Shown here: positions 7,946-17,439 of the stretch, piece by piece
Position numbering within the stretch: the stretch's first letter is position 1
How the letters are laid out: each line of letters opens with the position of its first letter
DNA from: Burkholderiales bacterium
GTDB lineage: Bacteria > Pseudomonadota > Gammaproteobacteria > Burkholderiales > Burkholderiaceae
Length of the DNA stretch: 64,000 bases
NCBI GenBank assembly: GCA_021287185.1
Contig: JAJTAZ010000011.1
Coordinates: 248,001 to 312,000 of the forward strand
Direction: 5' to 3'
Notes under the pieces: model-generated
Database searches by the model: none
What the model was told of the DNA's origin: nothing
Seen by the model: the letters and a program-made list of their open reading frames with translations, nothing else
Program-made: the position numbers and the translations under genes

Positions 7946-8830
7946 TTAAATTGACTGCATTGCTTTTTGCAAATCTGCGGCTGTCAACAAAAATACGCCA
8001 TCGTCTGAGCCACTGACATCCAACCACGTCAGTGGCAAATCCTTAAACGCCTGCACCGCAAAACCATATTCATTGCCAATTTCGACCACCAGAATGCCAT
8101 TCGGCTTGAGGTAACGCCCAGCATCACGCACAATAATGCGCACCAAATCCATGCCATCATCACCGCCCGCCAAGGCAATATTGGGCTCGGCGCGATACTC
8201 ATCGGGCAGACACGCCATGCTGATGCTGTTGACATACGGTGGATTGCTAAAAATAAGATCGTATTGTTTACCCGCTGGAATGGCTTGATACAAATCAGAT
8301 TCAATCAAATGAACGCGCTCATTCAAGCCATAATCAGCCACATTGCGCTGCGCGACCGCGAGCGCATCAACCGAAATATCGACCGCATCAACCTGAGCCT
8401 CGGCAAACGCATCCGCCGCCATAATCGCCAAACAACCCGAGCCCGTACATAACTCCAAAACATCCGTAACTTCATCGGGGACAATCCACGGCGCAAACTG
8501 ATCCAAAATCAATTCCGCTAAAAAAGAGCGTGGCACAATCACACGTTCATCGACATAAAATTTGTAGCCATACAAATACGCCTCATGCGTGAGGTAAGCA
8601 AGTGGTTTTTTGCTGACACAACGCTCGGCAATCAACGCGTCCAAACGCACCTGCGCATCCTCAGGATACGGCGCATCCCAATCGGGTTCATCCATCACTG
8701 AGAGGTGGGCGCAAAACTGCGCTGCATACACGGCTTCGTCATACGCGTTGTGCAGTCCATGTCCGTAGAATAAATCCGCAGACAGGAGTTGCTGCTCGGC
8801 GCGTAAAACGGTTTGTTCAAATGTCAGCAT
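7946..8830 (-). CDS. prmB: 50S ribosomal protein uL3 glutamine methyltransferase PrmB
   Basis: PrmB methylates the glutamine side chain of ribosomal protein L3 using S-adenosylmethionine. The class I methyltransferase core is visible: the SAM-binding loop ELCTGSGC at 126-133, the acidic DAVDIS near 148-153, and the catalytic NPPY at 196-199 that holds the amide substrate. The N-terminal 100 residues, with HEAYLYGYKFYVDERVIVPRS, match PrmB rather than the release-factor enzyme PrmC. The length of 294 residues is normal. Only 34 bases separate it from the sbcB stop, so co-transcription is likely. Confidence 0.92.
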   Translation of the reverse strand: MLTFEQTVLRAEQQLLSADLFYGHGLHNAYDEAVYAAQFCAHLSVMDEPDWDAPYPEDAQVRLDALIAERCVSKKPLAYLTHEAYLYGYKFYVDERVIVPRSFLAELILDQFAPWIVPDEVTDVLELCTGSGCLAIMAADAFAEAQVDAVDISVDALAVAQRNVADYGLNERVHLIESDLYQAIPAGKQYDLIFSNPPYVNSISMACLPDEYRAEPNIALAGGDDGMDLVRIIVRDAGRYLKPNGILVVEIGNEYGFAVQAFKDLPLTWLDVSGSDDGVFLLTAADLQKAMQSI

Positions 8831-8864
8831 TTAAAAACTTTCTGTGTTCAATGGGGGAGCGGGC

Positions 8865-10340
8865 TTATTGCTCCAAATCCTCAACCAAACTCCGCGCATG
8901 TGCGTGCACTGCACGCAGGATGTCCAATTGCTCAGGGCACTCAACATACTCGCTTGCCAATTGATTGAGTTCATCGGTCAAAGCATCCATCCCACCTTCG
9001 CCGTTGATGCCCAACAATTGCTCGGCGCGCCACTCCTGCCATTGCACCTGCTCAGTCGCACTCAAGGTCTCTGGATAAAACCGTGCCCGATAACGCCACC
9101 ACAACTCAGTCAAACGCGCATCTTTAAATTTCGGTATCACGCCCGTGGGCGCACCGTCGGCATTGATGGCCAAATTCGCTTGACGATAGTCCGCATCGCT
9201 GATAAACGCCCCGCCGTACAAAGCCTCCTCCGCACTGCGCTGTGCATCATCGTACTCGCGAGCAAACACCGCTTGCCAATCAATTTTCTGCAGTGCATCA
9301 AATTGCGCTTGCGCATTGACTTCATGCGCCTCAATCACGTCCCAATCCACACCGCAGGCTTGCGCTTGGGTGTCGTTCAATGTTTTGAGTTGCGCGATTA
9401 CCACGGGCGATTTATTGATGTGGATGGTTTTAATCGGCAAACGACTCAACCCCAAACTCGCCAGCTCATCCACACTGGTGAACATTCGCTCACGAATCTC
9501 ATCCACGCTCAATTGGCTCAGCGGCGTGATGTCGTGCGCCAAATCCCAAACAATCAATTCATTTTTATTCACAGGGTGAATTGCCAACGGATACACAATC
9601 GCCAAAAATCGTCGTTCTGCGCCAAACATACCTGACACATGAATCAACGGTTTGGGCGCAACCGTTCGCGTGTACGGCCAGCCGATGGTGGTTTGCACCA
9701 CATTTTTATCGCGCAAGTTCAAACAAAATTCAAACAGCCTCGGTTGCGCTTTTTTAATCAATTTTGCCAATGCAATGGTCGCCTGCACGTCCGAGAGCGC
9801 ATCGTGCGCCGCGTCATGCGCCAAACCGTTCGCTGCCGAGAGTTTTTCTAAGCGCAAACTCACTTTGCCCGTTTCATCCTGCGGAAAAACCAGACCCTCA
9901 GGACGGAGCGCGTACACACAGCGCACCATATCAATGATGTCCCAGCGCGAGCAACCATTGCTGAACTCGCGTTGATAGGGCGGAATAAAGTTGCGCCAAA
10001 ACATAAAGCGCGTGACCTCATCGTCAAAACGCAGAGAGTTGTAGCCCACACCAATGGTATTCGGTCTTGCCAATTCACGATGAATGTGGCGAGCAAATTG
10101 CGGCTCGGGCACGCCATTTTTCACACACGCCTGTGGTGTAATGCCTGTGATTAAACACGACATGGGTGAGGGCAAATAGTCGGGCATGGGTTGGCAGTAC
10201 GACTTCAAAGGCTCGCCAATCATGTTTAAATCCAAATCGGTGCGTATGCCCGCAAATTGTGCAGGACGGTCTTTGGCAGGGCTCAAACCAAAAGTTTCAT
10301 AGTCGTGCCAGTAAAATGTCAGTGGGGGATGTGCATTCAT
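8865..10340 (-). CDS. sbcB: Exodeoxyribonuclease I
   Basis: ExoI degrades single-stranded DNA from the 3' end and acts in recombination and mismatch repair. The N-terminal DEDD exonuclease domain shows FYWHDYETFG near residues 9-18, GYNSLRFDDE near 98-107 and HDALSDVQATIALAKL near 179-194. The SH3-like and C-terminal helical domains complete a protein of 491 residues, the normal size. It is transcribed divergently from rsmB across a 140-base gap. Confidence 0.94.
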   Translation of the reverse strand: MNAHPPLTFYWHDYETFGLSPAKDRPAQFAGIRTDLDLNMIGEPLKSYCQPMPDYLPSPMSCLITGITPQACVKNGVPEPQFARHIHRELARPNTIGVGYNSLRFDDEVTRFMFWRNFIPPYQREFSNGCSRWDIIDMVRCVYALRPEGLVFPQDETGKVSLRLEKLSAANGLAHDAAHDALSDVQATIALAKLIKKAQPRLFEFCLNLRDKNVVQTTIGWPYTRTVAPKPLIHVSGMFGAERRFLAIVYPLAIHPVNKNELIVWDLAHDITPLSQLSVDEIRERMFTSVDELASLGLSRLPIKTIHINKSPVVIAQLKTLNDTQAQACGVDWDVIEAHEVNAQAQFDALQKIDWQAVFAREYDDAQRSAEEALYGGAFISDADYRQANLAINADGAPTGVIPKFKDARLTELWWRYRARFYPETLSATEQVQWQEWRAEQLLGINGEGGMDALTDELNQLASEYVECPEQLDILRAVHAHARSLVEDLEQ

Positions 10341-10437
10341 GCGCGTATTTTAGCCGATGTTGTCGCACGCCATTGGGCAACATTGAGCCAGTTCAACCAA
10401 ATGAGTCAATCACATTCGGGACTTACATATTTTCAAT

Positions 10438-10443
10438 TATAAT
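10438..10443 (+). promoter_or_regulatory. Candidate -10 element of the rsmB operon
   Basis: A perfect TATAAT lies 39 bases before the ATG at 10483, directly before the in-frame GTG at 10444. It therefore supports the downstream ATG. The -35 region is not convincing. Confidence 0.45.
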
Positions 10444-10482
10444 GTGCCATCAATCACACCTTATTTTGACTGGCACGCACAC

Positions 10483-12012
10483 ATGACCCACGAAACACTC
10501 AAACTCAAAGTTCCTGCCGTCAAATCAACGTCTAAATCGACTTCTCAAGGCAAAAACGCGCGCAAACCCGTGCGCCACTCAGGTGCGTATTCTGCCCAAA
10601 AACGCCCCAATGTCCGCAGATCAGAGCACACTCGCGCGTTCGAACCATCGAAAGACGAACCGCCTCGTTTGGACATCGACAAGATTTTTGTGTATCGGCT
10701 TGCACCGAGTGGTTTGGCCTATCAAATTTCAATGGCAGCGCATTTGTTGGTGGCAGTCTGTGAAGGCTACTCTTTGCAGCAATTGTTGGCTCAAGTCAAA
10801 ATCGACGAGGTGGCTCGCCCCAATGTACAACGTTTGACTTTTGATGCGTTGCGCCATTGGGGCACCACACAATTTTGGATCAACACACACGTGAGCAACC
10901 CACCAGCTGAATGGATACAAGCCGTATTGTGTGTGGCATTAACGCAATTGCTATTGCGTGAAGAAAACGAATTCACGCTGGTCAATGAGGCCGTAGGGGC
11001 AATTGACAACCACAAGCCACACGCCAAAGGTATGGTCAATGCGATTTTGCGCCGATTTTTACGTGAGCGTGACGAGTGGATTGCATTGGCACAAACCAAT
11101 GAGGTTGCCAAATTCAATCACCCGCAGTGGTGGATTGATACGCTCAAAACCCAGTATCCAAACGATTGGCAAAATATTCTCACCGTCAACAACACACGTC
11201 CACCAATGACCTTACGGGTGAATGCACAACAATACACGGCAACGAACTACCAAACCTTGCTCAGCACCCTCGGTAAAAATGCGCGCACAAGCGAGTTGTC
11301 TGAACAGGCATTGATTTTAGATACCCCTTGTCCTGTCAACGAATTGCCCGAGTTTCATTCGGGTGCCGTGTCGGTACAGGATGCGGGCGCGCAATTTTCA
11401 GCACAATTATTGGCGGTGCAAGATGGGCACAGGGTATTGGATGCCTGCGCTGCACCCGGTGGAAAAACCGCACATTTGTTGGAATTACACCACAACATTC
11501 AACTGACGGCTTTGGAAAAAGACGCTCAACGCGCTGAACGTATTCACGAGAATTTAGAGCGTTTAAAATTAAACGCAACGGTTATTGTCAACGACGCCAA
11601 TAACGTGCATCAATGGTGGGATGGTACGCCATTCGAGCGTATTTTATTGGACGCGCCGTGTTCTGCCAGTGGGATTGTGCGTCGCCACCCCGATATTCGC
11701 TGGTTGCGCGAAGCCGATGATTTGGTTGGTCTGGCGCAACAACAAGCGATGCTTTTACGCACGATGTGGCAGGTTTTGGCCGTCGGTGGTCGCTTGGTGT
11801 ATTGCACTTGCTCCATTTTTACCACAGAATGTGATGAGATGATTGGTGCATTTATGCAACACACGCCGAATGCTCGACGTATTTATCCTGAAACATTAAC
11901 ACATTTACAACAGACCGAAGTGCTCGGGCAATTATTGCCAACCGCCACCGAGGTACGCAACCACGATGGTTTTTTCTATGCGGTGCTCGAAAAAACCCAT
12001 GCGGTCATTTGA
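10483..12012 (+). CDS. rsmB: 16S rRNA (cytosine-967 C5)-methyltransferase RsmB
   Basis: RsmB methylates C967 of 16S rRNA. After a lysine/serine-rich N-terminal tail of about 60 residues, a NusB-like RNA-binding domain spans roughly 65-200 (VNEAVGAI, GMVNAILRRFLRE). The Rossmann methyltransferase domain follows, with SAM loop DACAAPGGKT at 320-329 and the two family cysteines in DAPCSASG (about 390) and CTCS (441-444). At 509 residues it is longer than E. coli RsmB (about 429) because of the basic tail. The ATG at 10483 is chosen because a TATAAT abuts the alternative GTG. It heads rsmB-DUF4390-ntrY-ntrX. Confidence 0.94.
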   Translation: MTHETLKLKVPAVKSTSKSTSQGKNARKPVRHSGAYSAQKRPNVRRSEHTRAFEPSKDEPPRLDIDKIFVYRLAPSGLAYQISMAAHLLVAVCEGYSLQQLLAQVKIDEVARPNVQRLTFDALRHWGTTQFWINTHVSNPPAEWIQAVLCVALTQLLLREENEFTLVNEAVGAIDNHKPHAKGMVNAILRRFLRERDEWIALAQTNEVAKFNHPQWWIDTLKTQYPNDWQNILTVNNTRPPMTLRVNAQQYTATNYQTLLSTLGKNARTSELSEQALILDTPCPVNELPEFHSGAVSVQDAGAQFSAQLLAVQDGHRVLDACAAPGGKTAHLLELHHNIQLTALEKDAQRAERIHENLERLKLNATVIVNDANNVHQWWDGTPFERILLDAPCSASGIVRRHPDIRWLREADDLVGLAQQQAMLLRTMWQVLAVGGRLVYCTCSIFTTECDEMIGAFMQHTPNARRIYPETLTHLQQTEVLGQLLPTATEVRNHDGFFYAVLEKTHAVI

Positions 12013-12015
12013 TGG

Positions 12016-12642
12016 ATGATATGTTTAATTGAAATGAATGTCACACATATGTTTGCGCAACGACGCATGTACCCCAAACACACGCACCATTGGCTGCGTG
12101 CGTTGGTGCTGTCTGTCACTTTAGTGTTGAGCACGTTTGTGTCAACTGCACACGCACAAATTGACACGCAATACGCCACCATGACCCGTCATTCCGACGG
12201 TGTGTACGCTCTAAACGCTGACTTTCGCTTAAGTCTGCCCAATCAATTGCAAGACGCTATCAACCACGGTACGCCCCTGTCTTTTCAAGTCGAATTCAAA
12301 CTCGCTCGCCCACGTTGGTATTGGTCGAACGAGGATATGATTACGGTCACGCGTGAACAACGCATTTCCTATAACAGCCTCACTCAAGAATACCGCGTGA
12401 CCACAGGTGTTTCTCAGTACCGCTACAACACACTCAATGAAGCTTTACTCAATGTGTCACGCATCAGTCAATGGCGGATATTGTCACCCGATCAATTACA
12501 AACAGGTGAGCAGTATCAAGCGTCTCTACGCATCTATCTAAACACCTCTAAATTGCCACGCACCTATCAACTGAACTCACTAACCAACCAAGGTTGGGGA
12601 CTCAATTCGGGTTGGTACAATTTTAATTTCACACCACGTTAA
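12016..12642 (+). CDS. DUF4390 domain protein, probably exported
   Basis: The protein has a hydrophobic N-terminus ending in STAHA, a good signal peptidase I site, and then about 165 residues with the DUF4390 pattern. That pattern includes FRLSLPNQLQDAINHGTPLSF, FKLARPRWYWSNE and a C-terminal GLNSGWYNFN. The function is unknown. In Burkholderiales it commonly lies between rsmB and ntrY, which suggests a role in or next to the envelope sensing done by NtrY (inference). Several in-frame starts exist (ATG at 12016, 12034, 12049, 12067). None has a clear ribosome binding site, so the exact start is open. Confidence 0.8.
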   Translation: MICLIEMNVTHMFAQRRMYPKHTHHWLRALVLSVTLVLSTFVSTAHAQIDTQYATMTRHSDGVYALNADFRLSLPNQLQDAINHGTPLSFQVEFKLARPRWYWSNEDMITVTREQRISYNSLTQEYRVTTGVSQYRYNTLNEALLNVSRISQWRILSPDQLQTGEQYQASLRIYLNTSKLPRTYQLNSLTNQGWGLNSGWYNFNFTPR

Positions 12643-12668
12643 AAGTCTTTTACAAAGGTGTGTACTTC

Positions 12669-14945
12669 ATGACCAAACATTTAAAAGCACTGCTGATTAC
12701 CATCATTGTCTTGGGCGTCATTTTGTTGATTGCCTTGTCACTGGCCACCCGCAGCACCGCATCTTTTGCTTACAATTATTCGACCCTGTTTTACCTCAAC
12801 ATCGCCTTAATTGTGGTGATGTCGGCTTTGCTGTTGGTGTTGGCCTATTGGTTGTTTCAACGCTTGCGCCACAATGTGTTTGGTACTCGACTGCTCACAC
12901 GCTTTGCCCTATCGTTTGTGCTTTTGGCAGTGATTCCCAGTGTGTTGCTGTTTTTGATTTCCAATCTATTCATTTCACGCACCATTAACTCATGGTTTAA
13001 CCTCAAGTTGGACAGCGCGTTGACTGCAGGCATTGATTTTGGACGTGACCGCTTGCTACTGAATCGTGACATCACTCAAGATCAACTGGCACGTTTGGTC
13101 ACACAACACAATTTTTCCACGCCACCGAGCGCCAGCGAGATACAAGCCACACTCAAGCAAAACAATTGGCGAACCTTGATTGGTATGGATGCTCAGGGGA
13201 AAATCGTTTGGCGCATTGACGAGCCGACACTGCGTACTGCAAGCGTAACCGAGCACTTACCTGTGTTCACGCCCAATTTATTGCAATCCATTCAACACAA
13301 TTGGGTACAAATTGAAGATGAAGCCGACAACGCAGAGCGCACAGACAATGGCACTGCGCCGCGTCAATTCATCCACGCCATTCAAACCGTTGACAACCCT
13401 CGTGATGCCCTCGCCGCCCGTTGGGTTTACACACAAAAAATCATGCCCGTTGATTTTTCCGCGCGGGTCAACGACATCCAAAATGGACTGCGTGACTACC
13501 AAGCCACCGAAACCTCGCGTGAAAGTTTGCGCAATTTATACCGTGTCACCTTGGTCATCGTCCTATTGGTGACCTTATTGGCTGCACTGGCAGCGGCATT
13601 TCTGATTGCCAACCGCATGATACAACCGATTCTGTGGCTCGCCCAAGCCACCCGACAAGTCGCTGCGGGACACTATGCCTTGGTGCCACAGCGCGTCAAG
13701 GGCTCTGATGAAATGTTGCAATTGGTGGACTCATTTGGTGATATGGCGCAAAAGCTCAGTGTCACACAGGCATCCTTGGCACACAACCAACATGAATTGG
13801 AATCCGCCAAGGCCTATTCCGAAGCGGTCTTGGATAACTTATCATCGGGGGTTTTGGTTTTTAACCAGAACCTTGCACTGCTCTCGTACAATCAAACGGC
13901 ACAGCGCATGTTTCATACCAACTTGAAACAATACATCCAGCAAGATTTGCGACACATCGAACCGTTTGCCCCACTGTGCGACATCATCGAGTCGAACATC
14001 AAACGCGCACACGAATCGACCCACCCTTCTTGGCGCATTCAACAGCCCTTTGCCAACCCTGTCGCGCCGCATCACGATGAAATCACCTTGTCGATTCAAG
14101 GCTCGCGCTTTCTCGCTGAAAACGACACCTACAGTTGGGTGCTGGTTTGCGATGATGTCACACCGATTATTTCAGCGCAACGCACGTTGGCTTGGGGTGA
14201 GGTCGCACGACGTTTGGCACATGAAATCAAAAATCCACTTACCCCCATCCAACTGTCCGCAGAACGCTTGAATATGAAACTGGCGAGCAAATTGGATGAA
14301 GAAGGACGAACCCAATTGGAACGCAGCACACGCACGATTATCAACCAAGTGAGTGCCTTGCAAAACATGGTCAATGAATTTCGCGATTATGCGCGCACCC
14401 CAAAAGTTACTTTTGAAGACGTTGATTTAAATGCTCTGATTGACGAAATCTTGGTGCTGTATGAAAGTGGGCAAAACCAGCAATACATCATTCGCACAAA
14501 ACTATCGCCACTGCCGCGCATATGGGCAGATGCGCAACAATTGCGCCAAGTGTTGCTCAATTTAGTTAAAAATGCGATTGAAGCCCACCCACAAACAGGC
14601 TCAACACTGCCGACCATTGACATCACAACCGAACAACACACCCTGCAATCAGGTACGTTGATTCCTGCGCAAGCCGTGAAACTGACGATACGCGACAATG
14701 GCTCAGGTTTTCCCGAACATATTCTGGCACGCATGTTTGAGCCTTACAATTCAAACAAAACGCACGGCACGGGTTTGGGTTTGCCGATTGTCAAAAAAAT
14801 CATGGATGCCCACCATGCACAAATCAACGTGAAAAACGTAATCGAAAAAACCTCACCCCATGCCATTATGGGCGCGCAAATTGATATACTGTTTGTTAAT
14901 ATTGCAAATAAAGATGCACACAAAGAAACAACACAGTTGCTATAA
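12669..14945 (+). CDS. ntrY: NtrY-like membrane sensor histidine kinase
   Basis: The 758-residue kinase has four likely membrane helices (about 5-25, 43-63, 80-102 and 294-315) with a periplasmic sensor region of about 190 residues before the last. A HAMP linker, a PAS-like domain (about 380-500) and the HisKA phosphoacceptor in RRLAHEIKNPLTPIQLSAER (His near 518) follow. The ATP-binding domain has the N box NLVKNAIEAH and DNGSGFP / GTGLGLPIV. This is the NtrY layout. The ATG at 12669 has AAAGG ten bases upstream and is preferred over GTG 12660. It precedes its regulator, the NtrX-like gene, by 60 bases. Confidence 0.9.
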   Translation: MTKHLKALLITIIVLGVILLIALSLATRSTASFAYNYSTLFYLNIALIVVMSALLLVLAYWLFQRLRHNVFGTRLLTRFALSFVLLAVIPSVLLFLISNLFISRTINSWFNLKLDSALTAGIDFGRDRLLLNRDITQDQLARLVTQHNFSTPPSASEIQATLKQNNWRTLIGMDAQGKIVWRIDEPTLRTASVTEHLPVFTPNLLQSIQHNWVQIEDEADNAERTDNGTAPRQFIHAIQTVDNPRDALAARWVYTQKIMPVDFSARVNDIQNGLRDYQATETSRESLRNLYRVTLVIVLLVTLLAALAAAFLIANRMIQPILWLAQATRQVAAGHYALVPQRVKGSDEMLQLVDSFGDMAQKLSVTQASLAHNQHELESAKAYSEAVLDNLSSGVLVFNQNLALLSYNQTAQRMFHTNLKQYIQQDLRHIEPFAPLCDIIESNIKRAHESTHPSWRIQQPFANPVAPHHDEITLSIQGSRFLAENDTYSWVLVCDDVTPIISAQRTLAWGEVARRLAHEIKNPLTPIQLSAERLNMKLASKLDEEGRTQLERSTRTIINQVSALQNMVNEFRDYARTPKVTFEDVDLNALIDEILVLYESGQNQQYIIRTKLSPLPRIWADAQQLRQVLLNLVKNAIEAHPQTGSTLPTIDITTEQHTLQSGTLIPAQAVKLTIRDNGSGFPEHILARMFEPYNSNKTHGTGLGLPIVKKIMDAHHAQINVKNVIEKTSPHAIMGAQIDILFVNIANKDAHKETTQLL

Positions 14946-14946
14946 T
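14941..14946 (+). promoter_or_regulatory. Candidate extended -10 promoter for the ntrX-like gene
   Basis: TATAAT preceded directly by TGC makes an extended -10 element at the very end of ntrY, 60 bases before the regulator's ATG. No -35 is seen, as is common for extended -10 promoters. It could give separate expression of the regulator. Confidence 0.35.
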
Positions 14947-15005
14947 GCGACAAACTGCGCAAAGATGGCTGTAATCAACCGAACCGATTAGCGAGCACGA
15001 AAAAA

Positions 15006-15737
15006 ATGGCGAATATTTTAGTAGTCGATGACGAGATGGGCATCCGCGAATTACTGGCAGAAATTCTCTACGATGAGGGTCATGTGGTTCTGCTCGCTGA
15101 AAATGCAGAGCAAGCGCGTCAATTGCGCAATCGTTCTCGACCCGATTTGGTTTTACTGGACATTTGGATGCCCGACACCGATGGTGTGACCCTACTCAAA
15201 GAGTGGGCACTGAGCGGTCAACTCAATATGCCTGTGATTATGATGAGCGGCCACGCCAGCATTGACACCGCCGTAGAAGCCACACGCATTGGGGCTTTGG
15301 ACTTTCTTGAAAAACCGATTACCTTACAACGTTTATTGCACACTGTGCAACAGGGTTTGTCGCGCTCACTCACACCCGATATCAAAGAGGTCGTTGCGCA
15401 GATGTCCAGCAACGCCAGCAAAAACAAAACCGAAACAATTGCCACAGAAGACAGCACCACACCATCTGTTAATGAAAACACCTCCGAAAATACAGAAACC
15501 AGCAGCGCATCGGTGGCTGCACTCTCACCCAGCGCACAATTATTGGCTCAAATTGATTTGACCTTGGAGTTGCGCGAAGCGCGCGACAGTTTTGAACGCA
15601 TTTATTTTGAATACCACTTAGAACGCGAAAACGCCAACATCACCCGTGTTGCCGAAAAAACAGGTTTAGAACGCACCCACTTGTATCGCAAACTCAAACA
15701 ATTGGGCATCCCAATTATCAAATCCAACAAACGGTAA
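15006..15737 (+). CDS. NtrX-like response regulator without AAA+ domain
   Basis: The receiver domain (1-120) is complete: acidic pair near residues 8-10, phosphoacceptor Asp52 in LLDIWMPDTDG, the MMSGH switch and the LEKP lysine. Residues 125-190 are a Thr/Ser/Asn-rich linker of low complexity. The C-terminus (about 195-243) is a Fis-type helix-turn-helix (NITRVAEKTGLERTHLYRKL). Classic NtrX has a sigma-54 AAA+ domain of about 240 residues between these parts; here it is absent, with no Walker motif or GAFTGA. The protein may act as a plain DNA-binding regulator. The gene is followed by a strong terminator. Confidence 0.85.
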   Translation: MANILVVDDEMGIRELLAEILYDEGHVVLLAENAEQARQLRNRSRPDLVLLDIWMPDTDGVTLLKEWALSGQLNMPVIMMSGHASIDTAVEATRIGALDFLEKPITLQRLLHTVQQGLSRSLTPDIKEVVAQMSSNASKNKTETIATEDSTTPSVNENTSENTETSSASVAALSPSAQLLAQIDLTLELREARDSFERIYFEYHLERENANITRVAEKTGLERTHLYRKLKQLGIPIIKSNKR

Positions 15738-15738
15738 A

Positions 15739-15768
15739 ATAAAAGGGCGCGAACATGTGCCCTTTTAT
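15739..15768 (+). terminator. Terminator of the rsmB-ntrX unit
   Basis: A perfect 10-base-pair inverted repeat, ATAAAAGGGC and GCCCTTTTAT, with a 10-base loop begins one base after the ntrX-like stop. The T run is inside the stem. The opposite gene also ends here (15800), so it may serve both strands. Confidence 0.8.
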
Positions 15769-15799
15769 TCTCACTGATTATTGGTTCACACATACATCT

Positions 15800-16420
15800 T
15801 CACCCAGTGCCCCGTCGCCAACCCAAACGATACGCCCAAATTTTCAGCCACTCACGCAGCACAAAGTCTATTTTTGAGCGATACGATTGAAACACAGAAT
15901 GTCGAACAGGCACAGGAATAACCATCAAACCCAAATCCTGAGCGATTGTTTGTGCCCTTGCCAAATGCCAACGATCACTGACCAACAGCACCTCGACAAA
16001 TCCCTCACGCTCAATGATGTGCTTGGCCTGCTCGATATTGCTGTACGTATCAATTGAAACTTCCTCTATCTGGATTGCGTGATTGGGTACGCCTTGACGC
16101 AGGGCATACGCCCGCGCCAAGCTTGATTCCGAGGGTTCACGTAAAGGATCTTTATCACGAAAGCCACCCGTGAATATCAAGTGCTGTACTTGACCCGATT
16201 GATACAAAGCAATCGCCTCATCCACCCGAGCACGCAGGGCATTTGACATCTCATGACCATGGGTTTTTGCCCCCAACACCACGGCAACGCACGACCTACT
16301 GGGCTCAGTAGGTAAATTGATGGGGGGATAATCGTGTACAATTGCCGCGATGGGCAAAACGAGCCAAACACACAAAACCACCCCGAGCACGCCAAGTGCT
16401 CTTTTAGACATTATCTTCAT
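15800..16420 (-). CDS. YdcF/SanA-family (DUF218) membrane protein
   Basis: A single N-terminal membrane helix (about residues 8-25) is followed by a DUF218 domain. Visible family features are CVAVVLGAKTHG near 45-55, the run IFTGGFRDKDPLREPSE near 97-113, the IEEVSIDTYSNIEQAKHII stretch near 137-155 and LLVSDRWHLARAQTIA near 165-180. The related SanA and ElyC proteins affect envelope barrier function and lipid carrier metabolism; the precise reaction is not settled. The ATG at 16420 is used; a GTG one codon upstream and an ATG three codons downstream are alternatives. It diverges from ylqF. Confidence 0.82.
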   Translation of the reverse strand: MKIMSKRALGVLGVVLCVWLVLPIAAIVHDYPPINLPTEPSRSCVAVVLGAKTHGHEMSNALRARVDEAIALYQSGQVQHLIFTGGFRDKDPLREPSESSLARAYALRQGVPNHAIQIEEVSIDTYSNIEQAKHIIEREGFVEVLLVSDRWHLARAQTIAQDLGLMVIPVPVRHSVFQSYRSKIDFVLREWLKIWAYRLGWRRGTG

Positions 16421-16455
16421 CACTTGATTGTAAACTCAAAATACACGGACAAACA

Positions 16456-17427
16456 ATGGCAATACAATGGTTCCCTGGACACATGAATTCAGCGCGCAAA
16501 AAAGCCGCCGAAACCATGGAAATTACCGATCTCGTAATTGAGGTGGTGGATGCGCGCTGCCCGATGGCGTCTTCCAATCCGATGGTTGAAGAAATGCGTC
16601 TGTTTCGCCAACGTCCTTGCCTAAAAATTCTCAACAAAGCCGACTTGGCAGATGCCAAAACCACTCAGGAATGGATCGCGCATCTCAACGCCCAAGCCAA
16701 TACCCGTGCGATTGCCATGAATACCAAAAATCCCAGTGCGATTGGCCAAATCTTACCGACCTGTCGCACGCTCGCACCGCATCGCTCAGACGCAACCAAA
16801 CCTTTACGCATGATGATTATGGGCGTGCCCAATGTCGGCAAATCCACTTTGATGAACGCGTTACTGAAAAAACGCGTGGCCAATGTCGGCGACGAGCCTG
16901 CGGTCACAAAAACCCAACAGCGAATTGAATTGTCCAGCGACATGGTGCTGACCGACACCCCTGGGATGCTGTGGCCAAAAATCGAATTGGAGACCGATGG
17001 GTTAATGCTTGCCGCCTCACACGCGATTGGTGTGAATGCGTATTTTGAAGATGAAGTGGCCATTTACTTGGCGGGCATACTGCGCACCCGCTATAAGCAA
17101 GCCTTGAGCGCACGTTATAAAATCAAAAATTTAAACACGCTTGATGATGTGGGCGTAATTGAGCACATTGCAGTACAACGCGGCTATCGCATCAAAGGCG
17201 GCGGGGTGGACTTTGAAAAAGCCGCGCACACACTGCTGCAAGACTACCGTGACGGTGCTTTAGGTGGTGTGAGTTTGGAGTCGCCCGAGACCCGTGCGCA
17301 GGTGCTGTTGGAATTTGAAGAACAAAAACGCATCAAAGCCGAGCAAAAAGCCGAACGCGAACGCCAGCGTCAAGCGTTTTTAGAAAACAACCGCCGTACC
17401 CATGCACGTGAAAATAAAACAAGTTGA
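16456..17427 (+). CDS. ylqF: Ribosome biogenesis GTPase YlqF/RbgA
   Basis: This is a circularly permuted GTPase of the YlqF/YawG family that helps late assembly of the 50S subunit. The permuted order is plain: G4 NKAD at 60-63 comes before G1 GVPNVGKST at 123-131 and G3 DTPG at 167-170. The N-terminal FPGHMNSARKK is the family signature. The C-terminal helical domain ends in a highly charged Lys/Glu/Arg helix. The 323 residues are normal. It is followed 12 bases later by nhaA on the same strand. Confidence 0.93.
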   Translation: MAIQWFPGHMNSARKKAAETMEITDLVIEVVDARCPMASSNPMVEEMRLFRQRPCLKILNKADLADAKTTQEWIAHLNAQANTRAIAMNTKNPSAIGQILPTCRTLAPHRSDATKPLRMMIMGVPNVGKSTLMNALLKKRVANVGDEPAVTKTQQRIELSSDMVLTDTPGMLWPKIELETDGLMLAASHAIGVNAYFEDEVAIYLAGILRTRYKQALSARYKIKNLNTLDDVGVIEHIAVQRGYRIKGGGVDFEKAAHTLLQDYRDGALGGVSLESPETRAQVLLEFEEQKRIKAEQKAERERQRQAFLENNRRTHARENKTS

Positions 17428-17439
17428 AAACAACACACC

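Noticed and set aside
8844..9635. Open frame of 263 codons on the plus strand opposite sbcB
   Set aside because: It is rich in His, Gln and Arg as expected of antisense sequence, and the opposite frame is a clear exonuclease I.
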